Notes: a model not told the origin generated them from the sequence alone. DNA of 64,000 nt from Meghimatium bilineatum (GCA_034231615.1 CM067299.1:15916834-15980833), one strand, 5' to 3'. Numbered from the stretch's first letter, positions 1 to 10,196 are shown. Program-made: numbers and translations.

Positions 1-220
1 ACATATTAACACACACACAAATATTTTTCTTATAATGTAGCGATGATTTTGATATGTTTCACTTTCTACATATTAACACACACACACATTTTTTTAAAAA
101 TTACTCTTGGGTCGAACATACATGGGCAAGTCTTTCCCATAATTTACTTCTCGCTCGTACAAACTGAGCTATTGAAGACACACGAGAGACGCTTTATAAA
201 AATTGCTTACTCTAATGTGA

Positions 221-280
221 GTCAAGTGACGTATTCTTTCCAGAAAGTAGTGATCTCAAAGTATACCGGAGAATTCAACG
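221..280 (-). mobile_element. LINE 3'-end scrap
   Basis: The stretch from GTCAAGTGACGTATTCTTTC through GGAGAATTC closely resembles 35545-35605, which is the 3' end of a LINE open frame on the minus strand. Read on the minus strand it gives a decayed version of the same C-terminal tail, with one in-frame stop. It is a very short, dead remnant, and the assignment rests only on that internal match. Confidence 0.4.
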
Positions 281-568
281 CCCTATCGATTAGAATTTAA
301 GAACACAACAGAAACGCAGATATAAACAGTATTATGATACTCGTTCACAGACAGAAATATACACGGCATCAGCATGCAGGAGAAATAATTATGAAGATGT
401 TAAAATACAGTCGATTGAAATGCAAAAAATATTTTCTAGACCTATGGATTTGTTTACAGTTGTTTGAACTTTGTACACTGGTCAGAGGTAAAAAGGTCAC
501 CCAATCGTATCATTGGTCAGTTGTCGCCGAACAACTGGACAATAATTCGATTTTCGACTAGCGCCAAC
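281..568. other. No feature seen
   Basis: Short open frames only, with no recognisable domain or repeat. Confidence 0.5.
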
Positions 569-645
569 GGCTGGCACTTGAGCTAAACTAAAAGGCTGGC
601 AATTGAGCTAAACTATAAGGCTGGCACTTGAGCTAAACTATAACG
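569..645. repeat. 25-bp tandem repeat, 3 copies
   Basis: Three consecutive copies of a unit beginning GGCTGGCACTTGAGCTAAAC, with one or two substitutions between copies. Confidence 0.85.
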
Positions 646-707
646 GAGACAAATATCGTCCGTCTACGTGATGTATTCACGGAGTCCATTCAGAACCAGA
701 TTTACCC

Positions 708-735
<28 letters not shown>
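708..735. repeat. (TA)n microsatellite
   Basis: Uninterrupted TA dinucleotides ending in TTTATA. Confidence 0.95.
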
Positions 736-741
<6 letters not shown>

Positions 742-845
742 CCCATTTATAAATCGAGACCAAGTCGGCAGTAGTTCTGTCGATTAGGCACATGTCGATC
801 TGTTAATTAGGACTTCATTCGTTACGTTTTTGATTATTGTCATGA

Positions 846-930
846 TTTTCGTTGGCCACTGTTTATATCCTTGGAGTCGAAGGCTAAAAATGGCCAAGGT
901 GAACAAACGAAATGCACGGAAATAATAAAA
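846..930. mobile_element. Degenerate family E hairpin element
   Basis: Contains CGTTGGCCACTGTTTATATC, TTGGAGTC and further on GCCAAGGTGAACAAACGAAA, then ATGCACGGAAATAAT. The same order of words occurs near 14030-14130, and the first half resembles the clear hairpin at 46604-46688. I read it as an eroded palindromic MITE-like copy. Confidence 0.4.
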
Positions 931-1419
931 AAGGGTTTTCAGGTCATGCTTACAATTTATGTACACATGTCTTATAGACTGAACATGTCAAGGTATAGAC
1001 CGGTCATGGTATAAACAAAATGTATGAAAAAAACAAATGAAATAAGTTCCTGTTTCATCCATTTGACGCCGCAGTTAGAACATTTATGATAAAATCATAT
1101 TTCCGAATTTTCCATAACCGTCTATCGATACATTTACTTTCGATAACTGACAATTGACTCTCTGAAATCACCCACACGATGCATTCTAGCGTAACCAGTC
1201 TCTCAATTCATTCTATGGCTATTGTCAGCGACTAGACTATATCAAGCTGAAACAAGAGTAATGGCTCCGAATACGGAACAAGCAAATAGACGAATAGGTT
1301 AATGGCAACGATTAGCTTCTTAAAATATTACAAAGCTGGTGCTATAAATGTTGATTTATTCGTGGTAGTTCTTGCTTTATTGATGCCCTGGTTTGATTCA
1401 GAACAGAGAGGAGACAATG
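931..1419. other. No feature seen
   Basis: AT-rich sequence without a clear repeat, domain or RNA gene. Confidence 0.5.
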
Positions 1420-2345
1420 TTGACGTGATGTAATTGACAAGTGTAGGAAGAGCCCATGTTAGAGTGTTATAATTGATAGGCGTGGGACGAGAATGTGTTA
1501 GAATGATGTAGCTAACGGGTGGAAGAGCTCGTGTTAGAGTGATGTAATGAGTAGGTGTAGGGCGAGACTGGTTAGAATGATGTAATGTGTAGGTGTAGGA
1601 AGGGACTGGTTAGAATGATGTAATGGGTAGGTGTAGGGCGAGACTGGTTAGAATGATGTAATGGGTAGGTGTAGGGCGAGACTGGTTAGAATGATGTAAT
1701 GGGTAGGTGTAGGGCGAGACTGGTTAGAATGATGTAATGTGTAGGTGTAGGAAGGGACTGGTTAGAATGATGTAATGGGTAGGTGTAGGAAGGGACTGGT
1801 TAGAATGATGTAATGAGTAGCTGTAGGAAGGAACTGGTTAGAATGATGTAATGGGTAGGTGCAGGAAGAGCCCGTGATAGAGTGATGTAATGGGTAGGTG
1901 TAGGAAGAGCCCGTGATAGAATGATGTAACGGGTAGGTGTAGGAAGAACCCGTGATAGAGTGATATAATGGGTAGGTGTAGGAAGAGCCCGTGATAGAAT
2001 GATGTATCGGGTAGGTGTAGGAAGAGCCCGTGATAGAATGATGTAACGGGTAGGTGTAGGAAGAGCCCGTGATAGAATGATGTAACGGGTAGGTGTAGGA
2101 AGAGCCCGTGATAGAATGATGTAACGGGTAGGTGTAGGAAGAGCCCGTGATAGAATGATGTAACGGGTAGGTGTAGGAAGAGCCCGTGAGAGAGTGATAT
2201 AATAGATAAATGTAAGAAGAGCAGTTGCTCGAGTTATGTAGATAATGCAGAAGAGTCCTCTTAGAGTGATGTAAATAATGTTGGGTGAACCCGTGTTAGA
2301 GTGATGTAAATAATGTTGGAAAAGTCCGTGATAAAACACCAACAT
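1420..2345. repeat. 39-bp minisatellite, about 23 copies
   Basis: The unit reads approximately AGAATGATGTAACGGGTAGG followed by TGTAGGAAGAGCCCGTGAT, 39 bp. Two blocks differ: the left half favours GGGCGAGACTGGTT and the right half GGAAGAGCCCGTGAT. Because 39 is 13 codons, the minus strand stays open for 185 residues with a 13-residue period. I regard that frame as a by-product, not a gene. Edge units are more diverged than central ones. Confidence 0.93.
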
Positions 2346-2389
2346 AACGTAATTCACGCTCCTATGGAGAAAACCACTACTATTGGTGC

Positions 2390-2420
2390 TGGTTATCAGA
2401 GAGCGAACGTAGAAGAAGAA
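2390..2420 (-). repeat. Inverted end of a family B/A-type element
   Basis: GAGAGCGAACGTAGAAGAAG and the bases before it form the reverse complement of 2703-2734, where family B copy 1 begins. The match spans about 31 bases with few mismatches. It looks like the outer end of another copy in the opposite orientation, or a terminal inverted repeat separated by 280 bp. Confidence 0.6.
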
Positions 2421-2702
2421 TGTGTTTGAGAAATGTAATACTAAACGGTTTTAACGAAATATGCGTGATATAATGTGTTTAAATGGCTTGCACGACATCA
2501 TTGGAAAACATAAGTCTGAATCAGATGTAGTGTGTACTCCGGGTGTCTTACCATTTCGTGTATCAGTCACGAGGCGATAGCTAGTACAATGACTGATTCT
2601 TTAACAGTCTGTTGAATATTTGTAAAATAAAAACAACTATAGAGCCAATTCGTTTGTGTTGCAGCATTCTTTATTATATTGTTGAGAGTTGAAGTTGCGG
2701 GT
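2421..2702. other. Spacer between inverted ends
   Basis: No domain or tandem repeat seen. It lies between the two inverted GCGTTCGCTC-type ends, so it may itself be part of a transposon. Confidence 0.4.
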
Positions 2703-3755
2703 TTCTTCTTCTGCGTTCGCTCTTTGAATAACCAACGCGAAACTTCGTGTGATTTACGCCGGAGAGCGTGAAGTACGCTGTGCTACCGTTTGATTTTGCG
2801 CCTCTGGCGTAGCACATCCGTTTTCGGCATGCATTTAATTTCGGTTGGTTTCCCTAGCCCGTGAGAGCCTTCCTACCTGTCGCCAGGCGGCGAATGTGTA
2901 TCGACTCTAAGCCGTGACGGTTATCACCAACTGTGTCCTTGGACTTTTGGACTCTTTCGTACTTTTCAGGCCAAAACATATTCCTGTGTGGCAATCTCCG
3001 AGGAGGCAGTAATCAGGGACTTAGACTTGGGTCGACTACGTTATCTTGCACGAAGTGTTCTGCTGTCAGTAAACATGTCTCGCGTAATTAGACGTATTGT
3101 TCCTGTGCCCATCGGGTACTGAACCTCTTCTCCCCGCGAGCATGATTTCGGTGTAGGAAAACTTCGACAGTAGAATTGGGCCCAGGTTCGTTCGCTCTCA
3201 TAGCCGAGATGTCATTCACCGACATCGTGAACCCCTCGTCAAAGTCTACTCTCTAAACATATTTAGGAGCACCGGGAATAGACGCTTGTTCTCGAGCTGA
3301 AATGTACTTAGTTCCGATTTTCATGAAACGGTTTTCAGTTTTATTTGCATGTGACGCTGCCCTCTGGCGCTGTGCTACCCTCTCATAGTACTCAATATGT
3401 TATCCTTACGGATACTAGAGCATGTATTCTTTATGAAATCTACCCATTTCGTGACATTTGTATTGGTCGCCCGTCCAATGCTCCAGCCTGACTGTCTTGC
3501 GCCACTGTGTGTGTTGGCGCAGAGGTGTCGGAGATATTGCTTGTCTTTTGGCAATCGATTATCATTCCATCTGCTGCCTCCATATTCACGGGCACGATCC
3601 CCAAAAGTGTTGGCCAGGAACACAGCACGAGCCGCTGTATTTGTTTCCAGTATTCACCACAAAAAGGTACTTTTGGCATCTTGGTTATATGATATTCCTT
3701 TGACAGCACGAGAAGAATCCGGCATACTTTGCACCCCAATTGCAGATTTAATACC
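2703..3755 (+). mobile_element. Family B repeat element, copy 1
   Basis: A roughly 1-kb dispersed element that recurs at 21315-22420 (same strand) and 57118-57902 (inverted). It begins TTCTTCTTCTGCGTTCGCTC. Shared landmarks in order are a GTGATTTACGCCGG-like segment, a TGCGCCT..GCACATCCG segment, CCTGTGCCCATCGGGTACTG followed by a GTATAGGAAAA..AGTAGAGTTGG-like word, a CTCGAGCTGAA segment, and an end near TTTGCACCCCA. It is richer in G+C than its surroundings. On the minus strand its right third can be read as an open frame containing VFLANT and an ATN..VTKW..I.N pattern. Copy 2 retains both words, but the frame is broken there. No transposase or reverse transcriptase was recognised. Confidence 0.75.
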
Positions 3756-4118
3756 CAGCTCAATCAAAATATTCTGAATGGGAGCACTGAACACTGCTTG
3801 TTCGATGAAAATGTTGTCGCTATTTATAGTTGCACTGTATTGTATAAGCTATTAAGTTAGCATAACGCTTGTTCACACCATTTACAATATGAATAACTTC
3901 CAAAATCTCCCATCGGACATTCTAATCAGGCGTGAACGTCTATCATCCACCAATAATTACCACAATTCCTTTATATATTTCGTCAGCATATAAGGCACTA
4001 GCCCCCTACCTCCCTTGAGTCGCGATCTCATTTTCCAGAAGCAGAGTGCTTCAGGACCACGACACATAAACCAAATTTCTTTAACAGTATAAAAGATACG
4101 GTGTTGAAAGTAAGTGAT
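3756..4118. other. No feature seen
   Basis: AT-rich spacer between family B copy 1 and the 28-bp array. Confidence 0.5.
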
Positions 4119-4710
4119 CAGTATAGAATAACTTCACATATAAATACAGTATAGAATAATTTCACATACAAATACAGTATAGAATAATTTCACATACACA
4201 TACAGCATAGAATAATTTCACATACAAATACAGTATAGAATAATTTCACATATATATACAGTATAGAATAACTTCACATACAAATACAGTATAGAATAAT
4301 TTCACATACAAATACAGTATAGAATAATTTCACATACACATACAGCATAGAATAATTTCACATACAAATACAGTATAGAATAATTTCACATATATATACA
4401 GTATAGAATAACTTCACATATTAATACGTATAAAATAATTTCACATATAAATACAGTATAGAATAATTTCACATACACATACAGCATAGAATAATTTCAC
4501 ATACAAATACAGTATAGAATAATTTCACATATATATACAGTATAGAATAACTTCACATACAAATACAGTATAGAATAATTTCACATACAAATACAGTATA
4601 GAATAATTTCACATACACATACAGCATAGAATAATTTCACATACAAATACAGTATAGAATAATTTCACATATATATACAGTATAGAATAACCACATATAA
4701 ATACAGTATT
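4119..4710. repeat. 28-bp minisatellite with 140-bp higher-order period
   Basis: Monomers read CAGTATAGAATAATTTCACA plus eight bases. Five monomer types follow in fixed order, recognisable by AACTTC, two ACAAAT forms, ACACAT with CAGCAT, and TATATAT. The TATATAT monomer ends its TTCACA word at 4250, 4390, 4529 and 4669, spacings of 140, 139 and 140 bp. The 139 reflects one deleted base. Confidence 0.93.
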
Positions 4711-4925
4711 TATTACAATTGTAGTTCTTTAACAAACACTATAAATTGCGGTGCATTGTTTGTTAATATTAACTCCGTGTCCTTCACAACATTATTGGTT
4801 TTCGTTTTCAAATGAAACGTTGAAAATTCACTCTCACAGAGATATGTAGAAGCAAACTTACCAAAGAAAAAAAAACAGCAAATTGGTAGCGTAAGTTATT
4901 CACAGCGTAGCCATCAATTCATAAT

Positions 4926-5076
4926 ATTTTGGCTGTAGTGATTTTTAAAGGCAATATAAATACGTTCGGTAGTTTTCCATTGTTTTTTGAACGATCCAGA
5001 TGCTCAAATGCCTGTGGCGGGGATCGAACTCGGTACCTTGGCCTTCACAGATGCGCTCTGTATCACTTCGCCGGAC
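4926..5076 (-). mobile_element. tRNA-derived SINE-like element, copy 1
   Basis: On the minus strand 5076-5015 reads like a tRNA 5' region. It starts GTCCGGCGAAGTGATACAGA (A-box-like) and about 40 bases later has GAGTTCGATCC, which fits the B box GGTTCGANTCC in all but the second base (+ strand GGATCGAACTC at 5021-5031). A tRNA-unrelated AT-rich body follows to 4926. A diverged copy of the same arrangement lies at 60461-60618, in the same orientation, so this is a dispersed element rather than a lone pseudogene. A cloverleaf does not form cleanly. Confidence 0.65.
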
Positions 5077-5082
5077 ACAATA

Positions 5083-5308
5083 ACCACACCGGCGAAAAAT
5101 TGAAATTGTTTTTTTTTAACAATATTTTTAAGACTGTTGTTCCAACCGGTGACTAAACTGAAAACATTTCGCGACCCAATTAGGTGCTGTGACCCAAGAA
5201 TGGGTAGTGTACAAGGGCTGGTAACTCCAGTTAAGAGATAAGAGGTCCGGTGTAACATACTCGAAACTGGAAATGGGTGATTGGGGTAACACAGGAAAAA
5301 ATCAAATT
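5083..5308. other. Spacer, possibly outer Penelope end
   Basis: Nothing definite. The part next to 5309 has a TTACCNNAGCC-like word on the minus strand, also seen after the hammerhead-like motif at 42130-42180, so some of it may belong to the Penelope remnant. Confidence 0.35.
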
Positions 5309-5410
5309 GAACATAAATAGGTATACGTGTCACCAAAATAAGTCAATAAAATTCATAGCAATGAGACATAGCTACAGACGACGTTTCGACTAAAACAACT
5401 TCATCCGGAC
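5309..5410 (-). mobile_element. Penelope-type terminal region with hammerhead-like motif (left, inverted)
   Basis: On the minus strand this reads GGATGAAG..TAGTCGAAACGTCGTCTGT and continues to TTATTTTGGTGACACG. The same string in sense orientation lies at 6014-6130 and 41995-42170. It has the hammerhead pattern (C)UGAUGA - stem II - GAAAC - GUC, but the first core box is mutated to CCGGATGA here. Penelope-like elements are known to carry hammerhead motifs in their terminal repeats. Confidence 0.65.
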
Positions 5411-5570
5411 AAACAAAAGAACACAGGTTAGTGTGTTAAATGAAAAGGAGACAGAGATTGTAGTAAGATAAAGAGGGAAAAGCAAAGGGAAAAGGTGAAA
5501 GAAGGAAATGATTGTGTGAAAAAGATAGAATGATATGGAATGAGAATCAATTTAAATTAAATAAAAATGT
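5411..5570 (-). mobile_element. Pyrimidine-rich Penelope 3' leader
   Basis: Purine-rich on plus and therefore pyrimidine-rich on minus. It lies between the RT scrap and the hammerhead-like motif. Equivalent pyrimidine-rich tracts precede the motif at 5870-5975 and 41810-41960, so this is a shared part of the element rather than chance. Confidence 0.5.
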
Positions 5571-5830
5571 ACTATTTAAATGTCAAAGAAGGAACCATCA
5601 AACTCAAAGGAATTCAAGGTAAAGACAAGTTCAGCCAGGCGGACATGGGTAGAGGTGGCAATAGAATGGTGGGGGTGTCGTTCAATGAAGAACTTAAGGG
5701 TGGTAAGGACGTCGTTGTTTGGGATAGAAGTGTAGAGAGAGACAACATCACGAGATGGTAGGATCAGCAAACCGATACGAAGGTGGTTAACGCTTGGCGG
5801 TATCCTTGAGGTAAGTTTGGAGAGAGGTGA
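5571..5830 (-). pseudogene. Penelope-like element reverse transcriptase fragment
   Basis: The minus strand encodes about 64 residues with DVVSLYTSIP followed by a region ending in NSFEFDGSFF. Penelope-like RTs characteristically have a (F/L)DVVSLYTNIP block, then a helix, then N.F.F.g..Y.Q..G..MG. The fragment stops just before the Y-Q-G-MG part with an in-frame stop after FDI. Upstream sequence to about 5830 stays weakly readable but shifts frame. No YxDD catalytic box, thumb or GIY-YIG endonuclease is present, so it is dead. It sits immediately 5' of the pyrimidine-rich leader and hammerhead-like end on the same strand, which is the order expected for the 3' half of a Penelope copy. The family call is fairly sure, the exact boundaries are not. 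Confidence 0.75.
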
Positions 5831-5859
5831 TCTTTTTCACTCCATCCGTTCTTTGACTT

Positions 5860-6130
5860 TTTCCTTTTGATTTCCCCTCCTTATTTCACCACCTTTGTCT
5901 CCTTTTCACTTGACATGCTAACCTGCATTTTATCCCTCCGTCTTCTTCTTTCTCTCCATCTATCAACTTCATAATATATGTTTGGCTCTATGTAAATGAT
6001 GTCTCTGTTCTTTTGTTTATCCTGATGAAGGCTTTTTAAGTCGAAACGTCGTCTGTCACTGCGTCTCTTTGTAAGGTTGTTTTATTGACTTATTTTCGTA
6101 ACACGTATATCTATTTATGTTCATTTTGAT
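5860..6130 (+). mobile_element. Penelope 3' end, head-to-head copy
   Basis: A pyrimidine-rich tract, then CCTGATGAAGGCTTTTTAAG and TCGAAACGTCGTCTGTCACT at 6020-6060, then TTATTGACTTATTTTCGTAA. The core boxes CTGATGA, GAAAC and GTC are intact. Stem II would be GGC/GTC with one extra A, and stem III only two pairs (AC/GT) with a short loop, as in the minimal hammerheads of Penelope elements. It faces away from the left copy, giving an inverted pair about 800 bp wide around the RT scrap. Confidence 0.65.
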
Positions 6131-6181
6131 TAACTGCAGTTACCTGTAGACAGCCGCCTGACAGAATTTGTAATGTTCATG

Positions 6182-6202
6182 GTTGGTTGGTTGGTTGGTT
6201 GC
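6182..6202. repeat. (GGTT)n microsatellite
   Basis: Five consecutive GGTT units inside a TGGTTGG run. Confidence 0.9.
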
Positions 6203-6444
6203 TGATCCAGCGGTCCATGGGCTCATGCCCTTTGACCCAGTAATGTTCATCACTGGTATACATGTGCCAGAATGTTTCCTGTGTTTAGTACTTATCGACT
6301 TGAGCTTAAACACCTAACGGATTCCTTGAACCCATTTCTGTCAAAAGATAATATAACCAAGCCCGTATATGAAAAAGGGGGATGTTGAGGTTCAAACCCC
6401 TCCGCCCTTATGGAGTCAGAAAGTCAGTGTAGGAAGTCAGAATC

Positions 6445-6737
6445 TCAATCAAGTATATGAGCATCTCTTCAATATTGTTTATCTCTGTCAAGTATCTGAG
6501 CATCTCTTCAATATTGTTTATCTCAATCAAGTATCTGAGCATCTCTTCAATATTGTTTATCTCAATCAAGTATCTGAGCATCTCTTCAATATTGTTTATC
6601 TCTGTCAAGTATCTGAGCATCTCTTCAATATTGTTTATCTCAATCAAGTATCTGAGCATCTCTTCAATATTGATTATCTCAATCAAGTATCTGAGCATCT
6701 ATTCAATATTGTTTATCTCAATCAAGTATCTCATCAT
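6445..6737. repeat. 39-bp minisatellite, about 7 copies
   Basis: The unit is TCTCAATCAAGTATCTGAGC followed by ATCTCTTCAATATTGTTTA. Being 39 bp it keeps frames open on both strands with a 13-residue period, which I do not regard as coding. It is homologous to the array at 10197-10650. Confidence 0.93.
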
Positions 6738-7738
6738 CCTTTGTTCATTTTCTGTGGGGTCACAGTAACACGCGGCCGATCAAACGTCTGTGGTATCCGG
6801 ATATACAAACCGGAGAGGGAAACTTATTTCGGGACTACCGGCGTAGGGCCGTGGGTACGTTTTCGGTAAGGATTGTAGGGAGGTTTGGTTTACTTAAAAA
6901 TGTCATCCGATGATTTTTGCATACAATTCCCTTTTATTTTATGAAGAATGTGAGTGGTGACATTTTTATATATAAAAATTCTCAAGGAAGGGGTTTTACC
7001 CACATTTCTAGTGCTACCCACATTTTGTGTACACTACTAGTATTACCCACATTTTGTCTACATTACTAGCACTAAAAGGCATGTCCAGATTTGCTAAGGG
7101 TGGAGAGGGGGTTTGAACAAGCAATGCCCACACCTTTATCTACGAGATTGAAAGGGAGAATTGACCATATCTCGAGTGGAATGGAAAGTGGCCAATGTAT
7201 TTTACAAAACCCATAAAATCTCATTTGTAGTTTCAAATAGGATTTTCTTAGCTCATTGGTCAGTACATGTTACTTTAAAATTATCACGGCTAGCCACAAC
7301 CAAGTGGTTTGTAGGGCCGGGCGTATCCCTCTGGCCGTATTTTGACTACCACTGATATAGTTCAAGTCATGAATAATGTGTTTAAAACTATATATATAGT
7401 TTGCTTATTACTCGAAGGAATAACACTGTTAAAACTACAATATAAATAATACAATAAAACTCTAAATTTGGAAACGGTTGACAAGATGTTTTTCTATACC
7501 AATCTATTAATAGACTCTAACCTTGACTGTGGCTAAGAACACGGCAGAGGTCACGTTTTCAGGGTTTATAAGTCGGTGCTCGACCTTTGAGTGAACTAGA
7601 CTATATAATATATCCGTCATAATTATAGAAACAACTTACTATCGTTAAACAATACAGTACCTGATTGATAAAAGTAAAACTGCGTGACAGCCTAACGTTT
7701 CAGACGTACAAATCTGGCTCGAGTCACTCGTAAAATTT
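6738..7738. other. Mostly unique AT-rich sequence
   Basis: Contains three imperfect 29-bp copies of TACCCACATTTTGTGTACAC plus AC..AGTAT at 7000-7075. Otherwise no domain or RNA gene is seen. Confidence 0.5.
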
Positions 7739-7903
7739 ACAGTCCTGTTGAGTCATATGTTCATCCTTCAAAAGTGACACTGAATTTTTCCGTGATTTTC
7801 ATAGGTCAATTTGTGTATACTTTGTGAAAAGAGCCAATAAAAATCAAGGAAAAATTCACAAGCGTCATTTTAAAGAATCCGTTCAATAGGTGAACGGGAC
7901 TGT
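7739..7903. mobile_element. Family D palindromic MITE, copy 1
   Basis: The two halves are inverted repeats. The left arm runs ACAGTCCTGTTGAGTC.., CATCCTTCAAAAGTGACACT, TTTTTCCGTGATTTTCAT. The right arm is the complement and ends CGGGACTGT. Outermost bases ACAGTCC/GGGACTGT and the inner CCGTGATTTTCAT arm all pair. Three more copies are at 14991-15137, 30793-30925 and 58662-58832. Confidence 0.75.
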
Positions 7904-8394
7904 TTAAATGAGAAACTCCTTGTGGTATTTCTGCTTGCTGTATATTAAATCAAGGTTTCCGGATCAATTGTTTTTTTTGTAAAGACAAAACAAGACTAAA
8001 AAAAAACCAGATAAATTCAAAAGAGTCACACAAAAATTGAACACACAAGTTTTTCGTATCCGTATCATTTTCAAAAGCAATATATCCAGTTCATGTTTAC
8101 AACCAATTCAGCTCTACTGCTTTCAATTCAACATTACTTTTTTTTCTATAACTTGTTTACGTGAAAGTGTTCTTGAAATTTTGAATGAGCTTTTATCTTC
8201 AGTGTTTCAGATTTCTCATTTTGCAATAAATTTGTATTAAAAGACACATTAAAAAAATATCTTTGTGAGTGGCAATCCCTTTTCCACAATTTTCTGCTAT
8301 TTTTACTATTATTAATCCACTCCATTGTTACCGTAGTAATTGCATGCAAGCATATGTTTATGTGACTTGTCCTTTATATAAAATTGCCCTATTG
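7904..8394. other. No feature seen
   Basis: AT-rich sequence with poly-A/T runs and no recognisable frame. Confidence 0.5.
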
Positions 8395-8720
8395 TCACTC
8401 TGAAAGTCTCTCGGTTGTGTAAACTGACCAGCCTCTTCTAGTGTCATATTCAAAACATCATCGATATCCTATGTCCATCGTCGCCATGGTCAGAGTCTTG
8501 TTTTCTTCTTGTAAGCTCTACCTCAATGACTAATCTTTCTAAACCGCCGTCTTTTCCTGTGTCCAAAATATATTTACTTGCCTTTTCTGCTAGTTTTGAG
8601 GAGCCAATCTTCGTCTATATTCAGGACTTTACGGACGTCTGTGTTGGAATGTCTGTCCACGATCTTCCTTGGACCGTTTTATAGCATTTTATTTCAAATA
8701 TTTTGTTTTCCAATAAGGAC
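8395..8720 (-). mobile_element. LINE C-terminal tail, decayed
   Basis: In minus-strand order, three tail blocks of molluscan-type LINE open frames appear: SWTDIPTQTSV, then a DEDWLLKTSR-like block about 20 codons on in another frame, then RRW..DIDDVLNMTLEEAG near 8490-8430. Several frameshifts and stops separate them. The last block is also present at 56105-56235. It is the region downstream of the RT domain, so only a 5'-truncated, dead copy remains. Confidence 0.6.
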
Positions 8721-8921
8721 GCAATTGTCCAATGAAAAAGTCTCATCCATGCGTTCCTTCGAGAACTATAGCTGTTTAATAGTTGTGACTTTTTGTCCCT
8801 AGCCATATAGATGAAAGTTAAGGAGCAGCCATAGTAGCACTTTAAAAAAAATAAAAAACTTGTCTTTCTATACATGAATTTCTTTTTCTCTTATATACAA
8901 TATTGGTGATCATTTAATTTT

Positions 8922-9012
8922 GTCTGGCTTTGTGGCTGAGAGGTACAGAGATAGTCTCGGACAGTCCAGATACTTTGTTAAATTTATGATCAGGTAATTG
9001 CGAATCCAGACA
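8922..9012 (+). tRNA. tRNA-like sequence, probably pseudogene or SINE head
   Basis: GTCTGGCTTTGTGGCTGAGA at 8922 contains a good A box (TGGCTGAGAGG). CCAGAC at 9006-9011 can pair with GTCTGG, giving a six-pair acceptor-like stem. The B-box position reads TTGCGAATCC, two bases off consensus. The spacing of about 80-90 bases would fit a long-variable-arm tRNA, but the T stem does not form. Best read as a degenerate tRNA copy. Confidence 0.35.
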
Positions 9013-10196
9013 GCAATCACACCAAATTTGCGCAAATATTACATTGAAAAAAAATTAAGCAAAAAAAAAAAATGTTGAATAAGTCGTTACGTTATGAATG
9101 AATAGAATATACTACCAACGCTACTTATTTATAGTGCCAATAATTATTTAAAAAAGCAAGGCAGATGTAATTTGTATTAAAATAAGCCAGTATGGCAACA
9201 CTGCAGTAAAGATACATTAAATAGCTAAAACTCTGACACTGTTAAATGTCAGGCACTAAGTGTCACTAGATTGTGACATGTAGGAACTTAACTGCACGCA
9301 CATACACATGACTATGTTGACACAGCCTGAGGAAAATGGGTACCAGCACTTATGGAAAAGTAAAGGCGGCAGGCTTGATGCTGGCTATAGAATACCTAGG
9401 CACGCCGTTGGTCATGAAAAACATGGGCTAACATGCCGTATTCCCCAATATGCATCAATGTCGTGGAAATGGAGAACAGGGCCATTACTTTTATATATAT
9501 ATAAAATTATTTATATATATATATAAACGATTACATACGTACACTCGAACAATTACACACAGATTGCTTTAAGAAACTTCCTTTTTTAAAGAAGTGAGCA
9601 GAAATGAAACACAATGCACAGGTATCGCAGCCAAGCTGTAAACTATGAAACATCGCATTCCGTTCACTGGACCACAGTATATCTTGTAATGTGCTGAATG
9701 TAAGGACAACAACTGAAGAAGTATTCTAATAGTCTGATAAACAGACTGATAAGATACTGTGTAAATAAGTTACTATATGGGAAATGACTTTATTTTTACT
9801 TCCGCCATGTCAATCTCAGAACCAGAAGACAACCACAACTCGAAAGGCATCGCTTTGTGGTGCATCCTGGTAGCAGGGGGTTTCGAAGCTCATGTGAGAC
9901 ACCTGGAATGCGTTTTAGGGATCGTGTGCAACCATTTATCCCTAAAGTCAAGTTTGTAAGATTCGTTGAAATTCCCAGAGTAATTATGACATATTTACAT
10001 TGTACAAAGTCTACGGTTATGGTAGCAAAGCGATAGATGGTAACGTATAGTGCAAGAGGCAGTACATTAGTAACAACGGAATTTAAAAGTCATAAAAAAG
10101 GCAATATTTAAGGTCGATTGTATGTCGCAAGACATCTTCCAGAAACAGACAGTAGAAAGCAAATGCAACCACATTGTTCTTTCCTTTTTCTTTATT
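9013..10196. other. No gene seen, one (TA)n tract
   Basis: A TA microsatellite lies at 9492-9526. The short frames at 9308-9526 and 9777-9959 match no family I recognise. Confidence 0.5.

Noticed and set aside
1800-2357. 185-residue repeat protein on the minus strand
   Set aside because: By-product of a 39-bp array; the flanking units introduce stops.
3375-3763. Real gene on the minus strand of family B
   Set aside because: Copy 2 has stops in the same region. The shared words are explained by overall DNA similarity of the copies.
4119-4710. CRISPR-like regular repeats
   Set aside because: The 28-bp spacing is head-to-tail without spacers. The variants form a higher-order repeat.
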